Assembly: GCA_964510225.1 (NCBI GenBank)
Contig: CAZEAN010000003.1
Location: forward strand, 58,625 to 122,624
Source: CAZEAN01 sp964510225
Lineage (GTDB): Bacteria > Planctomycetota > Planctomycetia > Isosphaerales > Isosphaeraceae
Direction: 5' to 3'
DNA: 64,000 bases
The notes below the pieces were generated by a model. That model made no database searches. It had not been told where the DNA came from and saw only the letters and a program-made list of their open reading frames with translations. This document shows positions 25,404 to 34,235 of this stretch, in pieces; within the stretch, counting starts at the first letter, position 1, and each line of letters begins with the position of its first letter. The translations under genes and the position numbers were made by a program.

Positions 25404-28400
25404 TCAGTCCCACCAGAAGTGGACTTTTGGAGAACTCCGGAGTTGCTCGGCCAACGCACCCAGCGTTTCGGTGCCCTGGGAAACCATGTCGGGACAGAAT
25501 CGTTCCAGGGTGCGGGCTAGTTTCATCGGGTCAGGAACCGGGTTCAGCAACGTTAGATCCACGGAATCCGCCAGACAGGCGGTCAGGCGGAACGGATGGT
25601 CCTGATAAAACTTCTGGAACCAGAAAACAATTTCTTCCGTTCTCAGCTCCACTTCGTTCCCGTTGACATTCGCGAAGGCCAAGATCTCGAACGGATTGTC
25701 GGTGGGGAAGAGCCAGAGCACCCGTCCTCGATCAACCACTGCATAGGAAGCAATCCGGCACAGGTAACAACCGCGATCCAGAAATCGCGCCTGTAGTGTT
25801 TTTAAGATTTCGTCCACTTTTTTCCCGTAGGCGATCCACTCCGCCGTGTGTTCCTGTAAATCCGGGTCGGCGTCGCGCAGTGCTTGGGCTTCTTCTTCTG
25901 CATTGACAATTACCGAGACCACACCCCGTCCTTTATCCTGATTCAAGGGTTGGGATTTCAGACCAGTGAACTCTTCCAGTTCAGTCAGGCACTCTTGAAA
26001 TACCGACGACCGGGCCGGTTCTTCCCAGCGGTAGGGCGCCAGGAAAATTCTCGTTAGTTCATCTTCCTCAGCTCCGGCTTCAAGCAACAGATTGACAATT
26101 TCCCGAACTCCACACTGTGCGGCATGAATCAATGCGGTACGATTCCCCAAACAGACTGTACGGGGATCAGCACCATAATCCAGAAAGAGTCGAACTAGAT
26201 CCGGATTGCGGGTAGTGATGGCTTGCAGCAGAGGCGGGTACATGTATTCCGAGTCTGATCCCAAGGATGCATCGGCTCCTGCTTTCAATAGATCTTTGAC
26301 TAACTCTTCATTGGGATTCCCTTTTGCCAAAGCGAACTCATACAAGGCCACCTGTAATGCGGTAGTACCCCGTTGGATCTGATTGACATCGGCTCCTTGT
26401 TTTAGAAGTTCCTGTACGCGCAAACGATCCCCCGCTTCCGCGGCTTGCTGTAGTTCGATCTCTTTCTGTGAGGGATTCTCAGCCCCCGCTTTCTTCAACA
26501 GTTCTGAGAATGTTCCTTTGTTTAAGTACCAACAGGAGATGCTTAATGCCGTTTCTCCCCTGCAGTTACGTGCGTTGATGTCGGCTCCTCGATTCAATAG
26601 CTCATCGAGGATTTTCCGTTCCCAAGCGTTCTCTGCCGCATGCATCAGGACGGTCTGTCCCTCCTGATCAGTCGCATTGACGTTGGCGCCTCCGTTAAGC
26701 AACAGACGGACCAATTCCAAGCTTCTCGCATTCATCGCCAGCATCAGCGGGGTTTGACCCTCGTGATCACGCGCATCCACCTCCGCTCCAGATTTCAGTA
26801 GAAAGTCAATAATCGGTAGTGGATCCCGATCCCAGCCGGGCAATTTATCCGTCAATCGATGGAGAGCGTTGCGGCCCTGATGATCACCGGCGTTGATATC
26901 CGCACCAGCTTCCAGCAACATTTTCATGGCAGGAACCGGGTCCAGTTTGCCCATCAGGGACTCATAGCGATCTTCGGTGGGACCAAGCTTATCGGACTCA
27001 ATTCTCACCAAGACATAATTGCCGAGTGCTGCCAGAGCATTTATGGGAGTCCGCCCACAGTCATCCTGACCGTTGGGGTCTGCTCCAGCTTCCAGGAGGA
27101 TCTGGATGATTTCCGCCTGAATCTGTTCTGCGCGCTGTTGCCACTCGCTGCGGTCCGTCTCCTGATAACCGACATCCTCGGATCCGTCTTCCTCTACCTC
27201 GTCTACAACTTGATGAGGTGCGGATTGAGTGATTTCCGTACAGAGTTCCGCGACAGCAACCAGAGGGGTGCGGCGGTTTCCCGTTTTCTCAGGCTCCCGG
27301 TCCGGTTCATAATCGGCGTGATTCCAATCGGAACCGTACCAGCATTGGTCGTCATTACTGTCTCCGAACACAACTTTACTCTCCGGAGAAACACCTCCAT
27401 GCAATGCACGCCGGACAACAGATGGCTGTCCATGATAGGCGGCAGCGACTAGAACTCTTTCATCGAGGGGATGCCCTGCATCGAGCAAGCGATGTGCTAC
27501 ATCGGCACGACCGGATTCCAGAGCAGCCCAAAGCGGTTGGGTCCCTCTTTCTCGATCCGGTAGAACCGGGGTGGCTCTCGCCTCCAGCAGCAATTCCACT
27601 GTTTCCAGATGCCCCTGTTTCGCGGCATCCACTAAGGGAGTGTTTTGCTCATCATTCAAGAGGTTGGGGTCCGCCCCAGCCTCCAATAAGGCCGTCGTGT
27701 AGCGGGAATCCTTCCATCGAGTCGCGTAATGAAGCGGAGATCCATCTTCTCGACGCCCCATTTTTTCCCGCTGGTTTGGGTCGGCTCCCGCCTCCAGCAG
27801 CAACTCGACCACGCGAAGATGATTCTCCACGATGGCATGAATCAAGGCGGAGCGTCCCCATTGGGAACGGTCCGGGTCGACCGTGTTCAGGTCCACTCCT
27901 TCCTTGATCAGCTTCTGTATCTGTGGGACATTCCCCTCCCGGGCGGCGGTCATCAGTGAGGTGATTCGCAGTTTGTCGGTGTCGATCGATGCCGAATCTC
28001 CCGCTTCTTGCAGGAAAGTCACGACATCGGGATGTCCCGCCTTGATCGCCCAATCCAGTGCAGTTTGTTTTTTCGCATCTCGCAGCGAGAGGTCGGCTCC
28101 AGCTTCAAGGAGGAGTTGCACCAGGGCACAATCTCCCTTTCTAGCCGCTACCATCAGGGATGTCATGCCCTCTGATAAACTGCTTCCTTCATTGAGCAGA
28201 TAGACCTGTTGTGTCAATGGAGCGTTGGGGTCGGCTCTTGCCGACAGCAGTTGCTCAATGACTTCGCGTTGTCGCAAATCAGATTCTTCCGTAGGATTCA
28301 CATTCCGCCACTCGGCATCCGCCACCAGTGCGAACATTAATGGGGTTGCCCCCTCCGTGTTGGCTTTGTTGACATCCGCCCCTAGTTCCAGCAGTCGCGG

Positions 28401-28859
28401 GACCAGATCAAAGTATCCTTGCGCCACCGTCTGAATTAAGGCAGGAGACCTCTGAAACCCGTTCGTTCCCACATTGACATCCGCCCCGGCGTTAAGAAGC
28501 GCATCGACTGCTACCAGATGTCCCTTGTCCAATGCCTCGTTGAGTGCTGTAGATCCCATGATGTTCGTGGCATTCAGATCCGCCCCGGCGTCAATCAACA
28601 CCCGGACCAGTTCGGGGTCCGGTTGACGCGCCGCCGCCTGAAGGATGGTTAAGTTCATCCCCAGGTCGGGAAAGACATAACTGGGATCGGCACCCGCTTC
28701 TAATAACAAGCCCAGTGCTTCCACCCGCTGCAGGCTGACTGCCAGCGTCAAAGGTGTTTCCGCTCCGCCGGGTTCTTGCTGTTCTAGATCGGGGGAATCC
28801 TGCAACGCTCTTCGAAGAGCCTCAAGATCATTCTCACGGATCGCCTGAAAAAGAAGCAT
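25404..28859 (-). CDS. Giant ankyrin-repeat protein with DUF4253-like C-terminal domain
   Basis: A 1151-residue protein with no signal peptide or membrane helix, so probably cytoplasmic. Roughly 20-23 ankyrin repeats fill residues 1-950, many with the consensus 'TPLMxAxxxGxxExVxLLLEAGADPN'. An atypical break near 500-570 contains an acidic segment (VVDEVEEDGSEDVG). The last 180-190 residues differ: they include a 'VNAEEEAQALRDADPD' helix, a 'RGRVLWLFPTDNPFEILAF' core, 'FCPDMVSQGTETLGALAEQL' and the terminal FWWD. That ending (CPD-x-V-x-QG ... WWD) is what I recall of DUF4253, a domain of unknown function. Codon choice (more CTG, CAG, TCC) looks different from the flanking genes, suggesting acquisition. 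It stands alone between spacers of 215 and 361 bases. A partner-binding role is inferred from the ankyrin array only. Confidence 0.85.
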   Translation of the reverse strand: MLLFQAIRENDLEALRRALQDSPDLEQQEPGGAETPLTLAVSLQRVEALGLLLEAGADPSYVFPDLGMNLTILQAAARQPDPELVRVLIDAGADLNATNIMGSTALNEALDKGHLVAVDALLNAGADVNVGTNGFQRSPALIQTVAQGYFDLVPRLLELGADVNKANTEGATPLMFALVADAEWRNVNPTEESDLRQREVIEQLLSARADPNAPLTQQVYLLNEGSSLSEGMTSLMVAARKGDCALVQLLLEAGADLSLRDAKKQTALDWAIKAGHPDVVTFLQEAGDSASIDTDKLRITSLMTAAREGNVPQIQKLIKEGVDLNTVDPDRSQWGRSALIHAIVENHLRVVELLLEAGADPNQREKMGRREDGSPLHYATRWKDSRYTTALLEAGADPNLLNDEQNTPLVDAAKQGHLETVELLLEARATPVLPDRERGTQPLWAALESGRADVAHRLLDAGHPLDERVLVAAAYHGQPSVVRRALHGGVSPESKVVFGDSNDDQCWYGSDWNHADYEPDREPEKTGNRRTPLVAVAELCTEITQSAPHQVVDEVEEDGSEDVGYQETDRSEWQQRAEQIQAEIIQILLEAGADPNGQDDCGRTPINALAALGNYVLVRIESDKLGPTEDRYESLMGKLDPVPAMKMLLEAGADINAGDHQGRNALHRLTDKLPGWDRDPLPIIDFLLKSGAEVDARDHEGQTPLMLAMNARSLELVRLLLNGGANVNATDQEGQTVLMHAAENAWERKILDELLNRGADINARNCRGETALSISCWYLNKGTFSELLKKAGAENPSQKEIELQQAAEAGDRLRVQELLKQGADVNQIQRGTTALQVALYEFALAKGNPNEELVKDLLKAGADASLGSDSEYMYPPLLQAITTRNPDLVRLFLDYGADPRTVCLGNRTALIHAAQCGVREIVNLLLEAGAEEDELTRIFLAPYRWEEPARSSVFQECLTELEEFTGLKSQPLNQDKGRGVVSVIVNAEEEAQALRDADPDLQEHTAEWIAYGKKVDEILKTLQARFLDRGCYLCRIASYAVVDRGRVLWLFPTDNPFEILAFANVNGNEVELRTEEIVFWFQKFYQDHPFRLTACLADSVDLTLLNPVPDPMKLARTLERFCPDMVSQGTETLGALAEQLRSSPKVHFWWD

Positions 28860-29220
28860 GTTTCTTTCTCAAGATTGGTGGAGGTATTCAAAGCAGTTCT
28901 GTTTGGAAATGCCTATGTATAGGATGCATCCGCACCGTAATCTGATGCATTGTTTCGCTTAGATGTCAATCAAAATGAAAGCTTATTGATCTTTAGTCTT
29001 TGTGAATTGCAAGCCCCGGCCAACACAGGTGAGTGGTCTGGCAGGGGAGATCGTTGTTCGCTCCGCAGGGACAGGACTACAGGTCCATGGTGCTCGTCAT
29101 CGCCATTCCAAAGGAGACTTGACCGACGACACGTAAGACTGACATGCAAGAAACGACCAAACCTCTGGGCGATGTTCGAGCCAAATCACCCAGAATACTG
29201 CGATGCAACGAAGCGGCGAA
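28860..29220. other. 361-base region upstream of the ankyrin gene
   Basis: No supported gene. A perfect ten-base palindrome GGATGCATCC lies at 28922-28931. A TATACA hexamer reading toward the ankyrin gene overlaps its edge (28916-28921, minus), with only a poor -35 at 17 bases. An operator role for the palindrome is speculative. Confidence 0.3.
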
Positions 29221-29697
29221 TTAAGCGGTCGCCGCGGTTTGTTCCCGTTCTGGGATGAGGAATCCGAGATGGTGCGCAGCATGAACGCACTGCAGTTGCT
29301 TCCACTGTTCCGCGCTTAGATTGCCGAACGGGTGGGGTGGAAAGGGATCGGTTGCCTGGTTGGCCCGTTCGAACTGAGCGATACACTCGTCGATTGCCGC
29401 AGGTTGGTCAGCCTCGATGATCGGAGCCGGTTTGAGGGCTTTCACCGTCGGCATTCCTGAGGCCATCCGTCGAGTCCGGATAATCCGACGGACAAAAGGT
29501 TCGGTCACGATTTTTTGGATTAACCTTGGCAACTGAGGAAAGCCACCGTCGAGGCCGACTTTAATCGTTCCACTGAGATGTTCGCAGATCTGCGCGAGGT
29601 TCCATTTGCCGAGTTGTTGATACTTGTCATGTCGAAGTCGGTTTATTTCGTCAATGACTTCCTCAATCGTCTGAAAATCGAGCGATCGCTTAGTCAT
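29221..29697 (-). CDS. DUF1569 (DinB-like) family protein
   Basis: A 158-residue all-helical protein. It has the DUF1569 pattern: a helix with 'EEVIDEINRL', then KWNLAQICEHLSGTI, and near the C-terminus LSAEQWKQLQCVHAAHHLGFL. The three His positions (in CEHL and VHAAHHL) correspond to the metal triad of DinB-fold proteins. The function of DUF1569 is unknown; a thiol-dependent metalloenzyme is possible by analogy with the DinB fold. AGGAG lies about nine bases before the ATG. It lies 37 bases downstream of larA on the same strand and may be co-transcribed. Confidence 0.8.
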   Translation of the reverse strand: MTKRSLDFQTIEEVIDEINRLRHDKYQQLGKWNLAQICEHLSGTIKVGLDGGFPQLPRLIQKIVTEPFVRRIIRTRRMASGMPTVKALKPAPIIEADQPAAIDECIAQFERANQATDPFPPHPFGNLSAEQWKQLQCVHAAHHLGFLIPEREQTAATA

Positions 29698-29734
29698 ATC
29701 ATTCTCTCCTGTCCTGAATCAGAGGCCAATCTTA

Positions 29735-31015
29735 TCACGTTGAGGATGCAACCAGAGGTAGGACGTATGGACCCTTAGGAATGACAGCGACCCGCGACTC
29801 CGGCCCGTACTCGCTGAGCGATGCGGAGACTGCACCTTCGACGCTTTCTGCAGGTTCCACAAACAAGGTCCTTAAGATCTCGGGAGAGAGTCCGTCTGAG
29901 ACGACCTTGACCTTGGCCTTGCGTCGGACTTTCGCAAGTTCTTCGAGTTGCCACTGGTCGAGGACGAAGTAGTCCTTACCGAGGATTCGCTCCATAAACG
30001 ATTCTAATGAGTCATTATCCTGGAAGAGACTCCGAAACTCAGGGCTTCCGATCCCTTCGGTAAGACTTGCCGCCACCACGATCGTTCCCCCTTGCTTGAC
30101 GATCGGGAGAGCGCCGGTCATCCCTTTAACCGCTTGGTAGAAGGTGGTGTCGAGCGGATACCCAGCAGCACTGGTCAGGACAACATCAAGCGGCTCCGGG
30201 ACAGTGGCTTTGACCACGCCTTCGACAAATCGGACCCCCTCCTTGAACGCCTCTTCCATGTCACCGGCGACAACCGAAGTCACGCGTCGGAGACTATCCA
30301 ACGTGACATTGACAATGAAATCGCAGCCGGCGAGCTTAGCGATCCTCGTGTTCTCCTCGTGCACCGGATTCCCTTCAAGGATCCCGCAATCGGCATTCGG
30401 GTGCTCTAAGAACTCCGGCCCGTGCCACCGTTTGACGGTCTCCAGCGCAGCGATTCCAGGACAAATCAGCTTGCGGCCGCCCGAATAGCCTGCCATCAAG
30501 TGAGGCTCGATCAGGCCAGTCGCGATTTTAAGATCGGCTTCGACGTAGCGCGTGTCGATCCAGGCAGGAACACCACGCGGGGTTGTCCCGAGGAAAGTGT
30601 GTTCGTCCAGGATCGTGCCGTGATGGTCCTCGATGCGATACTCCTGAGCGATCCGATCACCGAGCATCTCAATCTGTTCGTGACGCGTACTCGGGCGGTG
30701 CAAACCAGTCGCGACCAGAATCAGGACATCTTTGCGATCAATCCCTGCGGCATGGAGCGTCTCGAGCATGGGTTCCAGGATCAGTTGGTTCGGCACTGGC
30801 CGCGTGATGTCGCAGACTAGAATGCAAGCTGTTTTCTTCCCTTGGGCGAGTTCGGCAAATGGCGGAGTCCCGATCGGAGACGCTAAGGCTTCTCTGACTG
30901 CAACATCGGGGTCCCCAAGTGGTGGGACTTGCTTGATTTCGAGTGGACCGACCACGCGATCGTCAGGGAGTTCGACCTCGAGCCCATCGCGACCGTAATC
31001 AAGCCTCAGGCGCAT
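29735..31015 (-). CDS. larA: LarA-type nickel-dependent racemase/epimerase
   Basis: A 426-residue LarA family protein. The residues that bind the nickel-pincer cofactor in Lactiplantibacillus plantarum LarA (His108, His174, Lys184 and His200) are all found with a constant offset of two: His106 (TGLHRPS), His172 (EPHLMAG), Lys182 (GGRKLICPG) and His198 (KRWHGPEF). The cofactor-binding Lys and nickel ligands are therefore intact. LarA homologues racemise or epimerise 2-hydroxy acids, and only some use lactate, so the substrate is uncertain. No larB, larC or larE genes for cofactor synthesis are in the window. AAGGA sits upstream of the ATG. DUF1569 follows after 37 bases. Confidence 0.88.
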   Translation of the reverse strand: MRLRLDYGRDGLEVELPDDRVVGPLEIKQVPPLGDPDVAVREALASPIGTPPFAELAQGKKTACILVCDITRPVPNQLILEPMLETLHAAGIDRKDVLILVATGLHRPSTRHEQIEMLGDRIAQEYRIEDHHGTILDEHTFLGTTPRGVPAWIDTRYVEADLKIATGLIEPHLMAGYSGGRKLICPGIAALETVKRWHGPEFLEHPNADCGILEGNPVHEENTRIAKLAGCDFIVNVTLDSLRRVTSVVAGDMEEAFKEGVRFVEGVVKATVPEPLDVVLTSAAGYPLDTTFYQAVKGMTGALPIVKQGGTIVVAASLTEGIGSPEFRSLFQDNDSLESFMERILGKDYFVLDQWQLEELAKVRRKAKVKVVSDGLSPEILRTLFVEPAESVEGAVSASLSEYGPESRVAVIPKGPYVLPLVASST

Positions 31016-31271
31016 CGTTTTCGTTCCTTTCGAGCCTTGCCGAGGGCTCTGGATGGTGACGAACTCAGCTCTCAGGAGTCAGTTGTACAAGTCGGATCTT
31101 AACACCTGGCGAGAAGAGCATCCATAAAACCTTGCAGGAGGGTCTGGTCTTCATGCCGAGCAGATGGTTGGATGATCCACATCGACGTTCAGTGAGCTTT
31201 CCGGTGGGCACTCTAAATACTTAAGGCGGACCTCGCCGATCGGTTTGGCTTGATCGACCCTGGAAGCTCGC

Positions 31272-32435
31272 TCAATCCTCGGGCCTTGGTCCCGCCGGAC
31301 GCGCAGGACTATCGAGAGGCAAAGCGAAACTGCCGGCTCCATCGGTCTGAATTCTCGGGTCGACCCCGTAGCGCCCTTCGACTTCGGGGATTGCTAGTCT
31401 CGGTTGACTATGGTCTGGTTTGTCCACGCAGTACCAAACATTGCGGCTCAGGCTATAGGTCTCAGAAGCAGTCCCTGGACCAATGTTGATCGGCAGGACC
31501 ATTGCGTCGGATCGGAAGACGATGACATTGTCTTTAAATCGTCCGTTACAACTCGGGATGAACTCGGGGGCTTGGCTTTCCTGAAGGATCCGGATGGCGT
31601 AGCGGCCCGGGAGGACAAAGAGATTGTGTCGAACCGTTGCTCCGTCGACTCCGACAAAAGCAACTCCGGCCCGCGATCCGATCACTGTGCAGTCCTCGAC
31701 TCTGAGGTCCCGTGCTTCAGAGCCTGGGTTGGGAGGCCGGAAGTAGGGGCGACCCGTGCTACCCCCGAGGTTCAACGCACGGCTGCCGGCCTCCTGGAAA
31801 AGGCAGCGGCGGACCACGATCTCATCACTACCGCCCTTTGCTTGAACACCATGATCCCCCCTACCTTCTCCCTTGAACGTGCATCTCTTAATGACACCCT
31901 GGTGGCAGCCGACCATGTCGATACCCGATCCGTTCGAGCCCCAACGCTCGATCTTGCAGTCTGTTACAACGAAGTCATCGACCCCCGAGAGCTTGATGCC
32001 GTCCCGGTTCCCTACTGGTCCGATGTCGCGAATCGTCAGACCAATAAGCCGGATCTGGTGTGCCGGCGACTCGACGTTACCGCCGTCGTCGATGTTGAGG
32101 CCATTGCCACTTGCCCCCTCTATGACGAGGTCACGAATCTCCACGTAAGCCGGCTGCGCAAGATGAATAGCAGACCCACCTCCTCGGATCGTCGGAGGAC
32201 GCATGGGGTCGGCCGCTCTGACGATAATCGGACGGTCGGGCTCTCCCTTCAAACCGTGGATTGAAAGGCCGCCTTCATAGTCGCCCGGAGCCACCTCAAT
32301 GGTGGTTCCAGGCTTTGCCTCGACGAGAGCGGAGCGGAGTTCGATGGTCGTTGAGACCACAATGACTTGGCCAGACTCCAGCAGCCTTCCTTCAAGGCTG
32401 CACAGAGCCAGCACCCCGTACACTACAGCATTCAT
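31272..32435 (-). CDS. Secreted right-handed parallel beta-helix protein
   Basis: A 387-residue protein with an N-terminal hydrophobic segment (likely signal, about 1-18). It opens with the polysaccharide-lyase/NosD-like entry motif STTIELRSALVEAKPGTTIEVAPGDYEG, then shows regular beta-helix rungs (VEIRDLVIEG, IRLIGLTIRD, FVVTDCKIERW, GVIKRCTFKG, IVVRRCLFQE, LRVEDCTVIG and ATVRHNLFVL), each of 20-25 residues. This fold is common in pectate lyases, alginate lyases and surface adhesins. No catalytic set can be assigned, so a polysaccharide-active enzyme or binding protein is inferred. AAGGAAG precedes the ATG. It stands alone; the next gene upstream, on the same strand, is DUF5996. Confidence 0.8.
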   Translation of the reverse strand: MNAVVYGVLALCSLEGRLLESGQVIVVSTTIELRSALVEAKPGTTIEVAPGDYEGGLSIHGLKGEPDRPIIVRAADPMRPPTIRGGGSAIHLAQPAYVEIRDLVIEGASGNGLNIDDGGNVESPAHQIRLIGLTIRDIGPVGNRDGIKLSGVDDFVVTDCKIERWGSNGSGIDMVGCHQGVIKRCTFKGEGRGDHGVQAKGGSDEIVVRRCLFQEAGSRALNLGGSTGRPYFRPPNPGSEARDLRVEDCTVIGSRAGVAFVGVDGATVRHNLFVLPGRYAIRILQESQAPEFIPSCNGRFKDNVIVFRSDAMVLPINIGPGTASETYSLSRNVWYCVDKPDHSQPRLAIPEVEGRYGVDPRIQTDGAGSFALPLDSPARPAGPRPED

Positions 32436-32555
32436 CGGCGTCTTCTTCTTCCTTTTGATATTACTTTTTTGCTGAAGTTCCCGAGTGGATCAGCGACGCT
32501 TGAGACTTCGAGTCGGGGCACTTGAAGTTCGGGGGTGGGGAGGAGTCGGTCTGCC

Positions 32556-33503
32556 TTAGCCGAATCGATCAGCTGGTGGCAAGGAACGCTCCAGGGCAGC
32601 GCGGTCCCAATTCGCGACGTCCGCCGCTGCTTCGTAGGTGCTTTGGAGAAACTCGAGGAGCGTCTCGTCCGGTGAATCCGATGCCCTGACGGCATCGTAA
32701 GGAAGCACGAACTCACCAAGCGCTTCAATCCATTGTGCAGTGTTGGGTCGAACCGGGGTACTGGAGAAGCCTTCGGGGGTCGGGTAGGCGTAGGAGTAGA
32801 AGAACGCTTCGCTGGATGGACCACCCGGCCAGAACCCCGCGCTACTGACCTCATGAGAATAAGCCTCGCGAGCGACCCAATCGGGAAAGTTCGGGATCCC
32901 CGCGGGATGAGGCGGTGCCGTCCTCCCCGAAAAGCGGGTGACGGCGAGATCAAAGCTTCCCCAAAAGAAGTGAACAGGGCTGACCTTACCAATGAAGCGC
33001 GCCCGGAACTCTTTGAAGACGCGATCCATCTGGAGGAGAGCACGCCAGAATTGGGTCACGGCCTCAGGATCGTAGTGACGTTCTTGAGTGTCCTTCTCGA
33101 AGGGGATCCCGTCGGCCATCTCACTTGGAACGGTGTAAATGGAAACCTGAAAATCGAGGGAGCGGAGTCCGTTCATCACAGACTCGTAAAATTCAGCGAC
33201 TGACTGCGTCTTAAGCGGAACGAGACGCTGATCGCCCGCCGCGGATTGGACCACCAGAGCGTGATCGATGAAGTCGAAAGTCAGCTCGCAGATCCTGCTG
33301 CCGAAGGGAATTGGAGACGACGTGAGCCCCCGCGCGGAAAGGTAAAGTGGTACGTGCCAAGAGTGGTTTGTCCACGGTGTTTGGACCAACCGGACCTTCC
33401 CTACGATCTGTGTCCACAAGTGAAGTGCTGAAGCGGTCGATGCCCAATCCTGATACGACAACACGGGCCAGTCTGCTGTTGTGGATCGTTGCTCCGAGTG
33501 CAT
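32556..33503 (-). CDS. DUF5996 family protein
   Basis: A 315-residue protein. It matches what I know of DUF5996: an opening 'WPVLSYQDWASTASALHLWTQIVGK', 'PWTNHSWHVPLYLSARGL', 'CELTFDFIDHALVV', 'SPVHFFWGSFDLAVTRFSGR' and 'AYSHEVSSAGFWPGG'. These are typical conserved blocks of the family, which has no known function but is widespread. There is no signal peptide, so it is probably cytoplasmic. The start at 33503 is preceded by GGAG about nine bases away; a further 33 codons are open upstream. Another minus-strand frame (32432-33043) is an overlapping shadow. Confidence 0.85.
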   Translation of the reverse strand: MHSEQRSTTADWPVLSYQDWASTASALHLWTQIVGKVRLVQTPWTNHSWHVPLYLSARGLTSSPIPFGSRICELTFDFIDHALVVQSAAGDQRLVPLKTQSVAEFYESVMNGLRSLDFQVSIYTVPSEMADGIPFEKDTQERHYDPEAVTQFWRALLQMDRVFKEFRARFIGKVSPVHFFWGSFDLAVTRFSGRTAPPHPAGIPNFPDWVAREAYSHEVSSAGFWPGGPSSEAFFYSYAYPTPEGFSSTPVRPNTAQWIEALGEFVLPYDAVRASDSPDETLLEFLQSTYEAAADVANWDRAALERSLPPADRFG

Positions 33504-33705
33504 CCCTGTTCGACTCCTTCTCGACTCTGGTTTAATTACGATCGAGGGTGAGAAAAGAAAGCCAGACCTTCCGATGGGCTCCATCGGAGAGGCGGTAACC
33601 AAGCGAATGGTTAGCGAAGATCCTCGTTACTCGCTTTTAAGTATCTATTGATCATTTCTTGTGAATAAAAAATGACCAATTTAATCGTGCAAGAGGACGG
33701 ACGGC

Positions 33706-33846
33706 TCAACGGCAGAGTCCAGCACCACCTAGGCCGACGGTAGCGAACGCCACGAGGACGATGCTCGACGGCTCCGGGATGACCGCAACGGGACGACCAT
33801 TGAGGCGGACTGTCCAGGCCGCGACCTGCAGTCCGAGCCCGAACCA
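33706..33846 (-). pseudogene. Remnant of a PEP-CTERM protein (sorting signal only)
   Basis: Reading on the minus strand, 46 codons end in VRLNGRPVAVIPEPSSIV, then a hydrophobic helix (LVAFATVGLGGAGL), then CR and a stop. This is the PEP-CTERM exosortase sorting signal, except that the basic cluster is reduced to one Arg. An in-frame TGA (33847-33849) lies directly upstream and there is no start codon, so the body of the protein is missing or frameshifted away. No exosortase gene is in the window. Confidence 0.6.
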
Positions 33847-34235
33847 TCAGATCAGTATCGTGAGAGATAGTGCAAATCGATGCACCGAACATGTCCCCGG
33901 AAAGATCGATGAACGGGAGCCAAGTCATCTTCATTTGTCACCATTTGAAATCTGGGCACATTGGTCACTCTTGAAGAAGAGTCTCTGGTTCCCTTAAGTT
34001 ACGCCGGACCGCTGCAAGTTCGGTTTCGGAAGATGTCTGCTTCTTGAGGTGATAACTTCGATGACTTGACTTATCATAATCAAGACGCCCAACGGACTCA
34101 TGGTGGTACCGCAACGATCACAGGGATCTCTGGAGAGTCGTTCAGCTTGGAATTAACGCGTGCAGCCATTCTTCATGCAGCAACTTCTTGCTGGCAAGTC
34201 AGTGATCCTCGGAAAGGGACCAAAGGAACCTAACG
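33847..34235. other. 389-base intergenic region
   Basis: Lies between the PEP-CTERM remnant and the aldo/keto reductase gene. Its first part may be decayed coding sequence of the remnant. No promoter pair with correct spacing, hairpin or repeat was identified. Confidence 0.35.

Noticed and set aside
25404..28859. Interpretation of the ankyrin gene as part of a known defence system
   Set aside because: No nuclease, toxin, reverse transcriptase or sensor gene lies beside it, so the claim cannot be supported from this window.
31404..32264. A 286-codon plus-strand frame opposite the beta-helix gene
   Set aside because: The minus-strand frame shows a signal peptide and regular beta-helix rungs; the plus frame has no family pattern.
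32432..33043. A 203-codon minus-strand frame overlapping the DUF5996 gene
   Set aside because: It lies in another frame of the same DNA, while the DUF5996 frame has clear conserved blocks.
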